Assembly: GCA_002083565.1 (NCBI GenBank)
Contig: MSXM01000076.1
Coordinates: 33,146 to 45,607 of the forward strand
Direction of reading: 5' to 3'
Length of the DNA stretch: 12,462 nt
Source of the DNA: Nitrospira sp. ST-bin4
Lineage (GTDB): Bacteria > Nitrospirota > Nitrospiria > Nitrospirales > Nitrospiraceae
Shown here: piece after piece, positions 1-5,084 of the stretch
How the letters are laid out: the number at the start of each line of letters is the position of its first letter
Position numbering within the stretch: position 1 is the first letter of the stretch
Notes under the pieces: generated by a model
Told to the model about the DNA's origin: nothing
The model's database searches: none
What the model saw: the letters and a program-made list of their open reading frames with translations, nothing else
Position numbers and translations under genes: made by a program

Positions 1-9
1 TCTGACAAC

Positions 10-37
10 ACGAAACATGAAACCCGAAACTCGCAAC
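10..37. repeat. Tandem degenerate heptamers (4 units)
   Basis: Four head-to-tail 7-nt units begin at 10, 17, 24 and 31 and fit NYGMAAC (for example ACGAAAC, then ATGAAAC). They lie upstream of the metallopeptidase gene, 74 nt before its start. The same 7-nt periodicity, with different unit sequences, recurs in other spacers of the window. The neighbour on the left is outside the window, so it is not clear whether this marks a gene end. Confidence 0.6.
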
Positions 38-110
38 TCCGTTTCCCAGAGTGACGTAGTCGCTGTGTAGAAGCACTCATAAGTAGCCTGGGCTAAGAGA
101 GGAAATCGGC

Positions 111-494
111 ATGGCGGATAAGCGGCGCCGGGACATTTCTCCGGAAGGGTTCGCGCAGCTCGTGCGGCAGGCCATTGCCGACTTGCCGCCTGCGTACGCG
201 AAACTGATGGAATCCATTGCCGTAGTGGTGGAAGAAGAACCTTCGCGCGACGTACTCGAGGATCTCGAACTCGACAGTGAGGACGATTTGCTGGGGCTGT
301 ATCAGGGGCAGTCGTTACTGGAGGATTCGTTCTTCGCTTCGGGCGGAACGGAGCCGGCGAAAATTTCCATCTACCGCGGGCCGATCCTGCGCCAATGTGA
401 AAGCCCTGAAGAAGTGGTGCAGGAGGTCTATGACACGGTGGTGCATGAATTGGGGCACCACGTCGGATTGGATGATGATGAGATGCCGTATTAG
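111..494 (+). CDS. Zincin-like metallopeptidase family protein (PF06262-like)
   Basis: A 127-aa soluble protein with no signal peptide. The C-terminus carries an extended zinc motif, HEXXHXXGXXD, at residues 112-121 (H112, E113, H116, G119, D121). This is the signature of the small zincin-like family PF06262, whose members are 110-130 aa and end shortly after the motif, so the gene looks complete. Two histidines and the aspartate would bind zinc and E113 would activate water. The physiological substrate of the family is not established. The middle (residues 40-65) is very acidic. An AGAGAGGAA ribosome binding site at about 97-105 supports the ATG start. The gene converges with lgt across a hairpin-forming repeat at 501-558. 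Confidence 0.85.
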   Translation: MADKRRRDISPEGFAQLVRQAIADLPPAYAKLMESIAVVVEEEPSRDVLEDLELDSEDDLLGLYQGQSLLEDSFFASGGTEPAKISIYRGPILRQCESPEEVVQEVYDTVVHELGHHVGLDDDEMPY

Positions 495-500
495 AAATTT

Positions 501-558
501 GTGAATTGAGAGTGAAGAGTTGAGAGTGTTCTGAATTCCCTCAACGTTCTCAATTCAC
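501..558. repeat. Heptad-containing inverted repeat between convergent genes; probable bidirectional terminator
   Basis: GTGAATTGAGA at 501-511 is exactly reverse-complemented at 548-558. A second, shorter match (GTTGAG and CTCAAC) extends the stem inward. The left arm is built of 7-nt units such as GAGAGTG. The repeat fills the gap between the stop codons of two convergent genes. Its position and symmetry suggest a transcription barrier or mRNA 3' stabiliser in both directions. It has no classical T-tract, so intrinsic termination is inferred. Confidence 0.6.
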
Positions 559-575
559 AGCGCACAATTCGGCGC

Positions 576-1379
576 TCATGGTTTCTGCGCCGCTTTGTAG
601 AATCCCCAGCTCAGCATCACGATTCCAATGAGCACCATCGGCGTCGAGAGTACTTGTCCCATGGTGATCGGACCGAATATAAATCCCATCTGCTGATCCG
701 GTTCCCGAAAGAGTTCCACGATCATCCGGCAGATCCCGTAGCCGGTGAGAAAACTCCAGAAGATGGTTCCCGGCGGTGTGGTCCGCCGCCCGATGATCCA
801 CAGCACCGTAAAGAGCAGCAGGCCCTCCAGCCCGGCTTCATAGAGTTGGGACGGATGACGGCATGCCGGCCCGCCGGTCGGAAACACCATGCACCAGTCC
901 ACATCAGTCGCCCGCCCGTAGAGTTCGCCATTGATGAAGTTGCCCAGCCGGCCGAAGCCGAGTCCAATCGGCGTGACCGAAGCGGCGAGGTCTGCGATCG
1001 TATAGGCGGGAAATCCGCGGCGCTTGCTGAACCAGAGCAGGGCTATGATGGTGCCGAGCAGGCCGCCGTGAAACGACATGCCGCCTTCCCACACGGCGAA
1101 GATCTTCAAGGGGTTCTGCGAATAGTAGGGGAAGTTGTAAAACAGCGTGTAGCCGATTCTTCCGCCCAGAAAGACGCCGAACGCCGCGAAGACGACCATG
1201 TCATAGATGTGATCGGGGCCGAGGGGCAGGGCCTTCGCCGCCGCCGTTCTCTTGATGAGCAGGTACGCGGCCGTGAGGCCGATCAGGTACATCAACCCAT
1301 ACCAACGGAACTGGAGAGGACCGAGTTCTAAAAAGACCGGATTGATATCGGGAAAGGGAATTGCGGCGAATGAGCCCAC
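576..1379 (-). CDS. lgt: Phosphatidylglycerol:prolipoprotein diacylglyceryl transferase
   Basis: Lgt transfers a diacylglyceryl group from phosphatidylglycerol to the lipobox cysteine of prolipoproteins in the cytoplasmic membrane, the first step of lipoprotein maturation. The protein has about seven hydrophobic segments. It carries the N-terminal FPDINPVFLELGPLQFRWYG block, the HGG block, the family signature GRLGNFINGELYG (with the essential Arg, Asn and Glu), HPSQLYEA, and a C-terminal RMIVELFREPD block. The frame stays open up to 1529 and contains an ATG at 1412. I chose the GTG at 1379 for two reasons: a GGAGGA box ends 3 nt upstream, and a sigma-70-like promoter overlaps the ATG, so the transcript would start downstream of it. 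This gives 267 aa, a normal Lgt length. Confidence 0.93.
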   Translation of the reverse strand: MGSFAAIPFPDINPVFLELGPLQFRWYGLMYLIGLTAAYLLIKRTAAAKALPLGPDHIYDMVVFAAFGVFLGGRIGYTLFYNFPYYSQNPLKIFAVWEGGMSFHGGLLGTIIALLWFSKRRGFPAYTIADLAASVTPIGLGFGRLGNFINGELYGRATDVDWCMVFPTGGPACRHPSQLYEAGLEGLLLFTVLWIIGRRTTPPGTIFWSFLTGYGICRMIVELFREPDQQMGFIFGPITMGQVLSTPMVLIGIVMLSWGFYKAAQKP

Positions 1380-1407
1380 TCGTCCTCCAACAATCGTAGC
1401 TGAAGGG

Positions 1408-1436
1408 ATCATAGGGGAGCAGGCAGTGCATTGCAA
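1408..1436 (-). promoter_or_regulatory. Candidate sigma-70 promoter of lgt
   Basis: On the minus strand, TTGCAA (1431-1436) is followed after exactly 17 nt by TATGAT (1408-1413). The -10 box matches the consensus at 5 of 6 positions and the -35 box at 4 of 6. The predicted transcript start is near 1401. That lies between the upstream ATG (1412) and the GTG with a Shine-Dalgarno box (1379), so the promoter and the chosen start support each other. Confidence 0.5.
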
Positions 1437-1609
1437 GCCAAGCGGCCAGGCTCCGCAAAGTGGCTCCCAGCGGCGAATGGCAGGGGGGCTGTTGGATTTC
1501 TGAGACGACTGTGTTGTGACTGTTGGCAAAATTAGCCCCTTTGTTAATCGGAGCTAATCGCCGGAGGCATAGTCCACGTATTTAGGCTGAATTCGCGCCG
1601 GCTATGGGC

Positions 1610-1625
1610 TGGCACGAATACTGCT
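1610..1625 (+). promoter_or_regulatory. Candidate sigma-54 (-24/-12) promoter of the ytxH-like gene
   Basis: The sequence TGGCACG-AATA-CTGCT matches the RpoN consensus TGGCACG-N4-TTGCW at every position except the first T of the -12 element. The GG and GC dinucleotides have the required spacing, and the preceding bases also fit. Transcription would start near 1637, about 68 nt before the ATG at 1705. Upstream, ATTAGC at 1531-1536 and GCTAAT at 1553-1558 form an inverted repeat about 50 nt before the -24 element, a plausible but unproven activator site. Apart from this and the lgt promoter, I see nothing else in the 1380-1704 spacer. Confidence 0.55.
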
Positions 1626-1704
1626 GAGAGAGGATGTATCAGAGGAGAGATCGCCCGGGCGCCTCTTCACCATGATTCATTATATTATTCGTAGGAGGTT
1701 CACT

Positions 1705-1971
1705 ATGTCGGAACAAGGAAAGCAAGCGGCAAAGGTTGCGGCGGTGCTCGCCGGTGGAGCGATTATTGGCGCAGGGCTTGGACTGTTGTTTGCCCCGAAG
1801 CCAGGCGCGCAAACCCGCCGTGATCTCAGCCGGTATGCCAAGAAGGCGCAAGTCCAGGCGCTTCGCTTGGGCCGCTCGATGCAGTCTGGCGTGAAAGAAG
1901 TCATGAATGTCCGCAACAACGGGGCGAAGAACTGCGAAGAGCCGTCGGTCCTCAGTGCGGCGCTGAACTGA
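1705..1971 (+). CDS. YtxH domain-containing small membrane protein
   Basis: An 88-aa protein. After a short polar start, residues 9-30 form a glycine- and alanine-rich membrane segment ending in the LLFAPKPGAQTRRDL block. This glycine-zipper-like helix followed by APxxGxxTRxxL is the hallmark of YtxH-type proteins (PF12732), which are linked to envelope or general stress in several phyla but have no defined biochemical activity. The remainder is a basic helical tail. The ATG at 1705 follows an excellent TAGGAGG box (1692-1698). An in-frame ATG at 1672 has no such box. The gene stands alone behind a candidate sigma-54 promoter and ahead of a strong hairpin, which suggests single-gene, activator-dependent expression. 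Confidence 0.85.
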   Translation: MSEQGKQAAKVAAVLAGGAIIGAGLGLLFAPKPGAQTRRDLSRYAKKAQVQALRLGRSMQSGVKEVMNVRNNGAKNCEEPSVLSAALN

Positions 1972-1990
1972 GTCCTGCATGGCGTTATAA

Positions 1991-2027
1991 CCGGCCTGTT
2001 TCCACGATTGTTCGTGAAACAGGCCGG
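1991..2027 (+). terminator. Strong hairpin 3' of the ytxH-like gene
   Basis: CCGGCCTGTTTC (1991-2002) pairs perfectly with GAAACAGGCCGG (2016-2027). An alternative pairing of CACG with CGTG extends the stem around a bulged C. The stem starts 19 nt after the stop codon. No T-run follows, so termination is inferred from position and stability; it could instead protect the mRNA 3' end. The rest of the spacer up to the tRNA (2028-2212) holds no gene I can support. Confidence 0.5.
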
Positions 2028-2212
2028 CCGCTGAGTTGCCTGCTTGAATCGCTCCTGCCCCGATGCTACAGTTTCGCCGCTCTAGTGTTCCCCAATAGTG
2101 ACAACTCGCCCGCTGGTCGTGCGATTGCCGGTCACGGTGATGGTCAGGACTGCCATCGTCATGGTGATGCCGGTTGACGATTGGTGTATGACGTGACTGT
2201 TCGGGGACAGTT

Positions 2213-2302
2213 GCCGGAGTGGCGGAATTGGTAGACGCAAGGGACTTAAAATCCCTCGGGCTCACAAGGCCCGTGCCGGTTCGATTCCGGCCTCCGGCAC
2301 CA
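2213..2302 (+). tRNA. tRNA-Leu (anticodon UAA), CCA encoded
   Basis: The acceptor arms GCCGGAG (2213-2219) and CTCCGGC (2292-2298) pair completely, followed by discriminator A and a genomically encoded CCA (2300-2302). The D-arm contains the usual AATTGGTAGACGC. The anticodon stem AGGGA/TCCCT encloses the loop CTTAAAA, giving anticodon TAA at 2247-2249. A long class II variable arm (GGGCT...AGGCCC) and a T-arm with GTTCGATTC complete the cloverleaf. Together these define a leucine tRNA reading UUA and UUG. No integrase or attachment-site duplication is visible at its 3' end. Confidence 0.97.
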
Positions 2303-2351
2303 GTCGTATGAGAATCAGCCCTGTGCCGCAAACGAACCGATTGAGGGATGC

Positions 2352-2597
2352 ATGGATATAAAAGGGATTGTGTCGCTGGTTGCCGGGATTACGCTCTTTT
2401 TTCTCGTCATCGGGATCGGAGCGTGGGTGATGACATCTCCGCTGGAAGCCAGTGAGACGCAGGCGAAGCGGTGCAATGACTACGTGGATGAGTTGGATAT
2501 GGTGAAGAAGTACAACTGGTTCTGGACTCCCTATCACCGGCGAATGGCCTTCAACGATTGCGTCACTAAGAAGTTGGGCTCGTCGCCGCAGCCATAG
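2352..2597 (+). CDS. Hypothetical small membrane protein
   Basis: An 81-aa protein that I do not recognise. Residues 6-27 (IVSLVAGITLFFLVIGIGAWVM) form one strong transmembrane segment. The rest is polar, with two cysteines (residues 41 and 70) and an aromatic stretch, KKYNWFWTPYHRR, near 52-64. The tail is probably outside the cytoplasm, where the two cysteines could form a disulfide; that is inference. A GAGGGA box 5 nt upstream supports the ATG. The gene starts 50 nt after the tRNA and is followed 12 nt after its stop by a 13-bp hairpin. Confidence 0.6.
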   Translation: MDIKGIVSLVAGITLFFLVIGIGAWVMTSPLEASETQAKRCNDYVDELDMVKKYNWFWTPYHRRMAFNDCVTKKLGSSPQP

Positions 2598-2608
2598 TGA
2601 AGCTGTTC

Positions 2609-2641
2609 CGCCGGAACTCTCGTCCCGGGAGAGTTCCGGCG
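2609..2641 (+). terminator. 13-bp perfect hairpin 3' of the small membrane protein gene
   Basis: CGCCGGAACTCTC (2609-2621) is perfectly complementary to GAGAGTTCCGGCG (2629-2641) around a 7-nt loop. It sits 12 nt after the stop codon at 2597. No T-tract follows on either strand, so it is a terminator-like or 3'-end structure rather than a textbook intrinsic terminator. Confidence 0.55.
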
Positions 2642-2770
2642 AGATAAGATCGATCGGTTGTGTTCGCCAGCTCAATCACTGTGAAAATTCGTGTGTGCCG
2701 GGAAGATGCGATGAGGAAGCGGATGTCGCGCCGTGGGGTCGAAAGAGCCGATGGTGCAGGTGGGGCAACC

Positions 2771-2865
2771 GGCATTCGTCATTCGATCCGGACCACTCGC
2801 CACTTGCTACTCGCCATTCACCATTATGCAGGATGCTATCGGTCATCAGCTGTCAGCTCTTGTCC
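2771..2865. repeat. Degenerate heptamer array between convergent genes
   Basis: Seven-nucleotide units run head to tail. GGCATTC and GTCATTC lie at 2771-2784. Five units at 2795-2829 fit AYTCGCC-like sequences (ACTCGCC occurs twice). CATCAGC and TGTCAGC follow further along. The 42 nt at 2788-2829 match the complement of 6056-6097 at about 33 positions, so this is a dispersed repeat. It lies between the 3' ends of the genes ending at 2597 (+) and 2868 (-). Open frames crossing it are translations of the repeat. Confidence 0.6.
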
Positions 2866-2867
2866 TT

Positions 2868-3041
2868 TTAATATTCGTCGATTTCTTCCGTTTCATCGAT
2901 CAATTCTGCCGTGATCTCAGCCGGTTCTCCAGTCCATTGAGTCAGAGGGATGCCTTTGGCTTTCAGGATGGCTTCCTGTTCGGTCCCCGCCGCAACGGTC
3001 AGTTCATAGTTAATCATGTGCCGCACTTGAAACATTCTCAT
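2868..3041 (-). CDS. Hypothetical small acidic protein
   Basis: A 57-aa protein that I do not recognise. The N-terminal half, MRMFQVRHMINYELTV, looks like a short beta strand. It is followed by a probable helix (EQEAILKAKG) and an acidic tail rich in Glu, Ile and Thr that ends in EEIDEY. The start at 3041 is chosen because AGGAG stands 6 nt upstream on the minus strand. The open frame reaches 3089, but the ATG there has no ribosome binding site. The good Shine-Dalgarno box and the stop just before the repeat array make it a likely real gene. It has no membrane segment and no cysteines. Confidence 0.55.
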   Translation of the reverse strand: MRMFQVRHMINYELTVAAGTEQEAILKAKGIPLTQWTGEPAEITAELIDETEEIDEY

Positions 3042-3308
3042 AGCATCTCCTGTGATACCGGCGCTGCCGGCATGACTGAACAATTCCACGGTTCGTTCAT
3101 GTAAGGGGCGAACTAGTTTTTATCCTAAGTGCGACGGTATTGGGAAGTCCAATTGAAAATGCGATGTGAGCCGGTTATGACGGAGCTGATTCAGTGGGAG
3201 TCCTCATCGACCAAGACAGGGCTGGCGGAGCTCTTAGAAAAAGTATTATGATACCGGTGACGGGATGGCAGATGGTTTTCAGGAGTCTGTTCATCGAGGA
3301 GGTGTTAT

Positions 3309-3692
3309 ATGGCTGCCAAGCGCTCGTGTCCCTCATGCAAGGCTGATAATCCCAAGCGAATCAGTGATATGGCCCAGCCGCAATCAGCTGCTGGTGTAAA
3401 AACAGGGCTGGCTGCCCAATATATTCCCCCACGACAGCCCTGGGCCTATCTCCAGGGATTTCTGCTTGCCGTTCCGCTCTATGCCGGTATTATGCTGTCG
3501 CTCACCTCGCCGGGGGATTCAGAGGCAGGCACGGCAAAGGCGGACCTTCTCGGGTCCATCACTTTTCTAAGCGTGTTGGTCGGCTATGGCGTCTGGAAAA
3601 ACAAGGCCTACGCGAAGAAACTGGAGGAATGGAAGAAGGCCGTCGCTTCCAAGCTGCATTGCTTGCAATGCGGCCACGTCTTCGATTCGTAG
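3309..3692 (+). CDS. Membrane protein with split zinc ribbon
   Basis: A 127-aa protein with CPSC at residues 7-10 and CLQC at 118-121, each flanked by basic residues. Together they look like the two knuckles of one four-cysteine zinc ribbon. Between them lie two hydrophobic segments, about residues 47-64 and 81-96, joined by a short polar loop. Both cysteine pairs would therefore be on the same side of the membrane, probably the cytoplasm, where they could meet. A GAGGAGGTG box ends 5 nt before the ATG. The function is not recognised. The upstream spacer (3042-3308) holds no supported gene; a 24-codon frame at 3177-3251 lacks a ribosome binding site. Confidence 0.65.
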   Translation: MAAKRSCPSCKADNPKRISDMAQPQSAAGVKTGLAAQYIPPRQPWAYLQGFLLAVPLYAGIMLSLTSPGDSEAGTAKADLLGSITFLSVLVGYGVWKNKAYAKKLEEWKKAVASKLHCLQCGHVFDS

Positions 3693-3731
3693 TAGCCGCG
3701 CCCACCGCTCACTTGCGGCACTTCTGCAGAG

Positions 3732-3761
3732 TTGACCCCCTGATCGATGTTGCAGGTTAAT
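3732..3761 (+). promoter_or_regulatory. Weak candidate promoter of the adhesin-E-like gene
   Basis: TTGACC (3732-3737) matches the -35 consensus at 5 of 6 positions and is followed after 18 nt by GTTAAT (3756-3761), a poor -10 box. The -10 also lies inside a small GCAGG/CCTGC hairpin. The start codon is about 35 nt further on. Reported because this gene lacks any other visible start signal. Confidence 0.3.
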
Positions 3762-3796
3762 CCCTGCGGGAACTCCCTTTCTGCCCGCTCTGATGT

Positions 3797-4237
3797 ATGA
3801 CGTCACCAAGGCTCCATAGCATAGGACCGTGCTGCATGGCCCTTTTGGTTTTGATTGGTGAGCCGGTCTATGCCGGCTGGGTGGTGGTTGAGAAAGATTA
3901 TTTGGATCCAGGGCTTCAGACCGTCTACATCGATCCGGATACGGTCATCCGGGAAGGAAATCTCGTCACGATCCGGCAATTGACCGACTACAAGTGGATG
4001 CAGGGGAATGTGGGATTAGGGCGGTTCATGCCAGGACCCCACCGATTTTTCTCGACGACGACCCGCAAACAATTCGATTGCGGGACAAAACGTGTGCGTC
4101 TGCTGGCGTTCACGGAGTTCTCACGGCATATGGGAACCGGCATAGCGGCGAATGGATACGTGGACCAAGACGCCTGGCTGCCGGTCGAACCGGAGAGCAT
4201 CAATCACGCATTGTGGGAGGCGGTCTGCACCCGGTAA
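3797..4237 (+). CDS. Exported surface-adhesin E-like protein
   Basis: A 146-aa protein. Residues 1-26 form a signal peptide: a short polar start, a hydrophobic core MALLVLIG, and a likely cleavage after VYA. The mature part follows the surface-adhesin protein E domain pattern (PF16747) in order: GWVVVEKD, a VYIDPDTV strand, a QLTDYKW strand, FDCGTKRVRLL with C95, a small strand ending in W127, and P(E/S)SINHAL...VC with C144. The two cysteines probably form a disulfide. The domain is named after Haemophilus protein E; adhesion is not implied here. No ribosome binding site precedes the ATG at 3797. An ATG at 3836 would shorten the signal peptide. It is the first of two same-strand genes, 85 nt before DUF423. 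Confidence 0.75.
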   Translation: MTSPRLHSIGPCCMALLVLIGEPVYAGWVVVEKDYLDPGLQTVYIDPDTVIREGNLVTIRQLTDYKWMQGNVGLGRFMPGPHRFFSTTTRKQFDCGTKRVRLLAFTEFSRHMGTGIAANGYVDQDAWLPVEPESINHALWEAVCTR

Positions 4238-4261
4238 GGATTTCGCTCTATCGGAGCATTC

Positions 4262-4270
4262 TGCTAGAAT
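4262..4270 (+). promoter_or_regulatory. Candidate extended -10 promoter upstream of the leader peptide and DUF423
   Basis: TGC-TAGAAT is a full extended -10 element (TGn plus a 5 of 6 match to TATAAT). The sequence 17 nt upstream (TTCGCT) is a poor -35, which an extended -10 can tolerate. The predicted start is near 4277-4279, the position of an ATG. The -10 also lies in a small GCATTC/GAATGC palindrome (4256-4272) that could be an operator. Confidence 0.45.
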
Positions 4271-4278
4271 GCGCCGCC

Positions 4279-4326
4279 ATGAAGAGTCTTACGCGTGGCA
4301 TCGCCATTATTGAGGTTGAAACGTGA
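4279..4326 (+). CDS. Possible 15-residue leader peptide coupled to DUF423
   Basis: ATG at 4279 opens MKSLTRGIAIIEVET, whose stop TGA (4324-4326) overlaps the GTG start of the DUF423 gene as GTGA. The ATG lies 8 nt after the candidate extended -10, so it would be on or within 3 nt of the mRNA 5' end. If it is translated, ribosomes finishing the peptide would re-initiate on the downstream gene, which has its own GAGGTTG box. This is inference from layout. It is too short for a domain call and could be chance. Confidence 0.35.
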   Translation: MKSLTRGIAIIEVET

Positions 4327-4730
4327 CGGATACAGAGGCATCATCCCGTCGGCTGATCATGATTGGATGCGTCGTGGCCGGAGTGGGCGTGGCTGCCGGC
4401 GCGTTTGGCGCGCACATGCTGAAGACCATCCTGGAGCCGCCCATGTTGGCTGCCTATGACACTGCGACGCGGTATCAGATGTACCATGCCTTCGGGATGG
4501 TGCTGGTTGGAATGGCGGTGCGAGTCTATGACGACCGGCGACTGGCCAAGGCCGGGTGGCTGTTTGCGACGGGGATGGTCTTGTTCTGCGGGAGTCTCTA
4601 CGGCATCGCGTTTGCGGGGCTGAAGTGGCTGGGCCCAATCACACCATTGGGCGGATTGACCTTTATCATCGGGTGGGGGCTCTTGGGCTGGCGCGTGTGG
4701 CGGGGAGTAAGTCAGGGAGAAAAAATCTGA
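4323..4730 (+). CDS. DUF423 family membrane protein
   Basis: A 135-aa integral membrane protein with four predicted helices, near residues 10-32, 50-66, 78-98 and 101-122. Family marks are the GAFGAH motif at 26-31 following the first helix, the TATRYQMYHAFGM block around 47-59, the FCGSLYGIAFAG block in the third helix, and PLGGLTFIIGWGLL in the fourth. These are typical of DUF423 (YwdK/YgdD-like) proteins, whose function is unknown. The length is normal. Initiation is at GTG, preceded by GAGGTTG at a 6-nt distance. The gene ends against a repeat region shared with a convergent gene. Confidence 0.85.
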   Translation: MTDTEASSRRLIMIGCVVAGVGVAAGAFGAHMLKTILEPPMLAAYDTATRYQMYHAFGMVLVGMAVRVYDDRRLAKAGWLFATGMVLFCGSLYGIAFAGLKWLGPITPLGGLTFIIGWGLLGWRVWRGVSQGEKI

Positions 4731-4863
4731 TAGCGTATGGCGAATAGCACGTGATCGAAGGGAAAAAGCGCTTGTGGCGTGTGGCCTATAGCACGAGAGC
4801 GAACCGGAATATCAAATCATCGGCGGCTCATTGTTCTGTCCAGTGCCATAAGCTATACGCTAT
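4730..4863. repeat. Heptad-containing inverted and direct repeat 3' of DUF423
   Basis: The 21 nt at 4730-4750 (ATAGCGTATGGCGAATAGCAC) are imperfectly reverse-complemented at 4843-4863, starting on the last base of the DUF423 stop codon. A 26-nt stretch from 4733 is also repeated directly from 4777 with about five mismatches. Units such as ATAGCGT and ATGGCGA show the 7-nt spacing seen elsewhere. With the adjacent palindromic element it fills the gene-free stretch 4731-5081. It probably forms the shared 3' structure of DUF423 and the convergent 317-aa gene. Confidence 0.55.
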
Positions 4864-4890
4864 AGGCGCCTCTCTTGGGCTTCAGGGTTC

Positions 4891-5084
4891 TAGCCCGCAC
4901 TATTCATGACGGTTCGTCGCGAAATTGCGAAGTCGCGTAGCGAGACGGGCACGCGGAGCCGTGAGGCCCCGATGCGTACTCGTGCAGTACGTTGAGGGGG
5001 CGAGCGGCGAGCCTGCCCGCCGAAGGCTTGTCGTAGAAGCGAATCCGCGATTGCAGCAGAACTGCTCATGAATAATGCGGGCTA
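4891..5084. mobile_element. MITE-like palindromic element, 194 bp including TA flanks
   Basis: The ends are inverted: TAGCCCGCACTATTCATGA (4891-4909) against the complement of 5066-5084, with 18 of 19 matching. The whole element is a long degraded palindrome. At its centre CGTACT (4975-4980) and AGTACG (4986-4991) form a hairpin within 5 nt of the exact midpoint. It encodes no protein. A TA at both outer edges fits a TA target duplication as made by IS630/Tc1-mariner-type transposases. That suggests a non-autonomous element moved in trans, since no transposase is in the window. The final TA is part of the stop codon of the gene at 5082-6035. Confidence 0.75.

Noticed and set aside
654..1331. 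225-codon open frame on the plus strand
   Set aside because: It is antisense to lgt, whose protein motifs are unambiguous. The translation is Arg/Pro/His-rich with no domain.
2082..2162. 26-codon minus-strand frame reading MTMAVLTITVTGNRTTSG and ending at 2082
   Set aside because: It looks protein-like and may be a relic of an older gene, but it has no ribosome binding site, is very short, and is squeezed between the tRNA and a hairpin.
1639..2331. 230-codon minus-strand frame
   Set aside because: It spans the ytxH-like gene and the whole tRNA-Leu, so it cannot be a real gene.
2303..2351. Possible attachment site or integrated element at the 3' end of tRNA-Leu
   Set aside because: No integrase gene and no duplicated tRNA 3' end is seen within the window.
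3177..3251. 24-codon frame starting at 3177 upstream of the zinc-ribbon gene
   Set aside because: No Shine-Dalgarno sequence and no coupling to the next gene (57 nt gap). Kept only as a remark.
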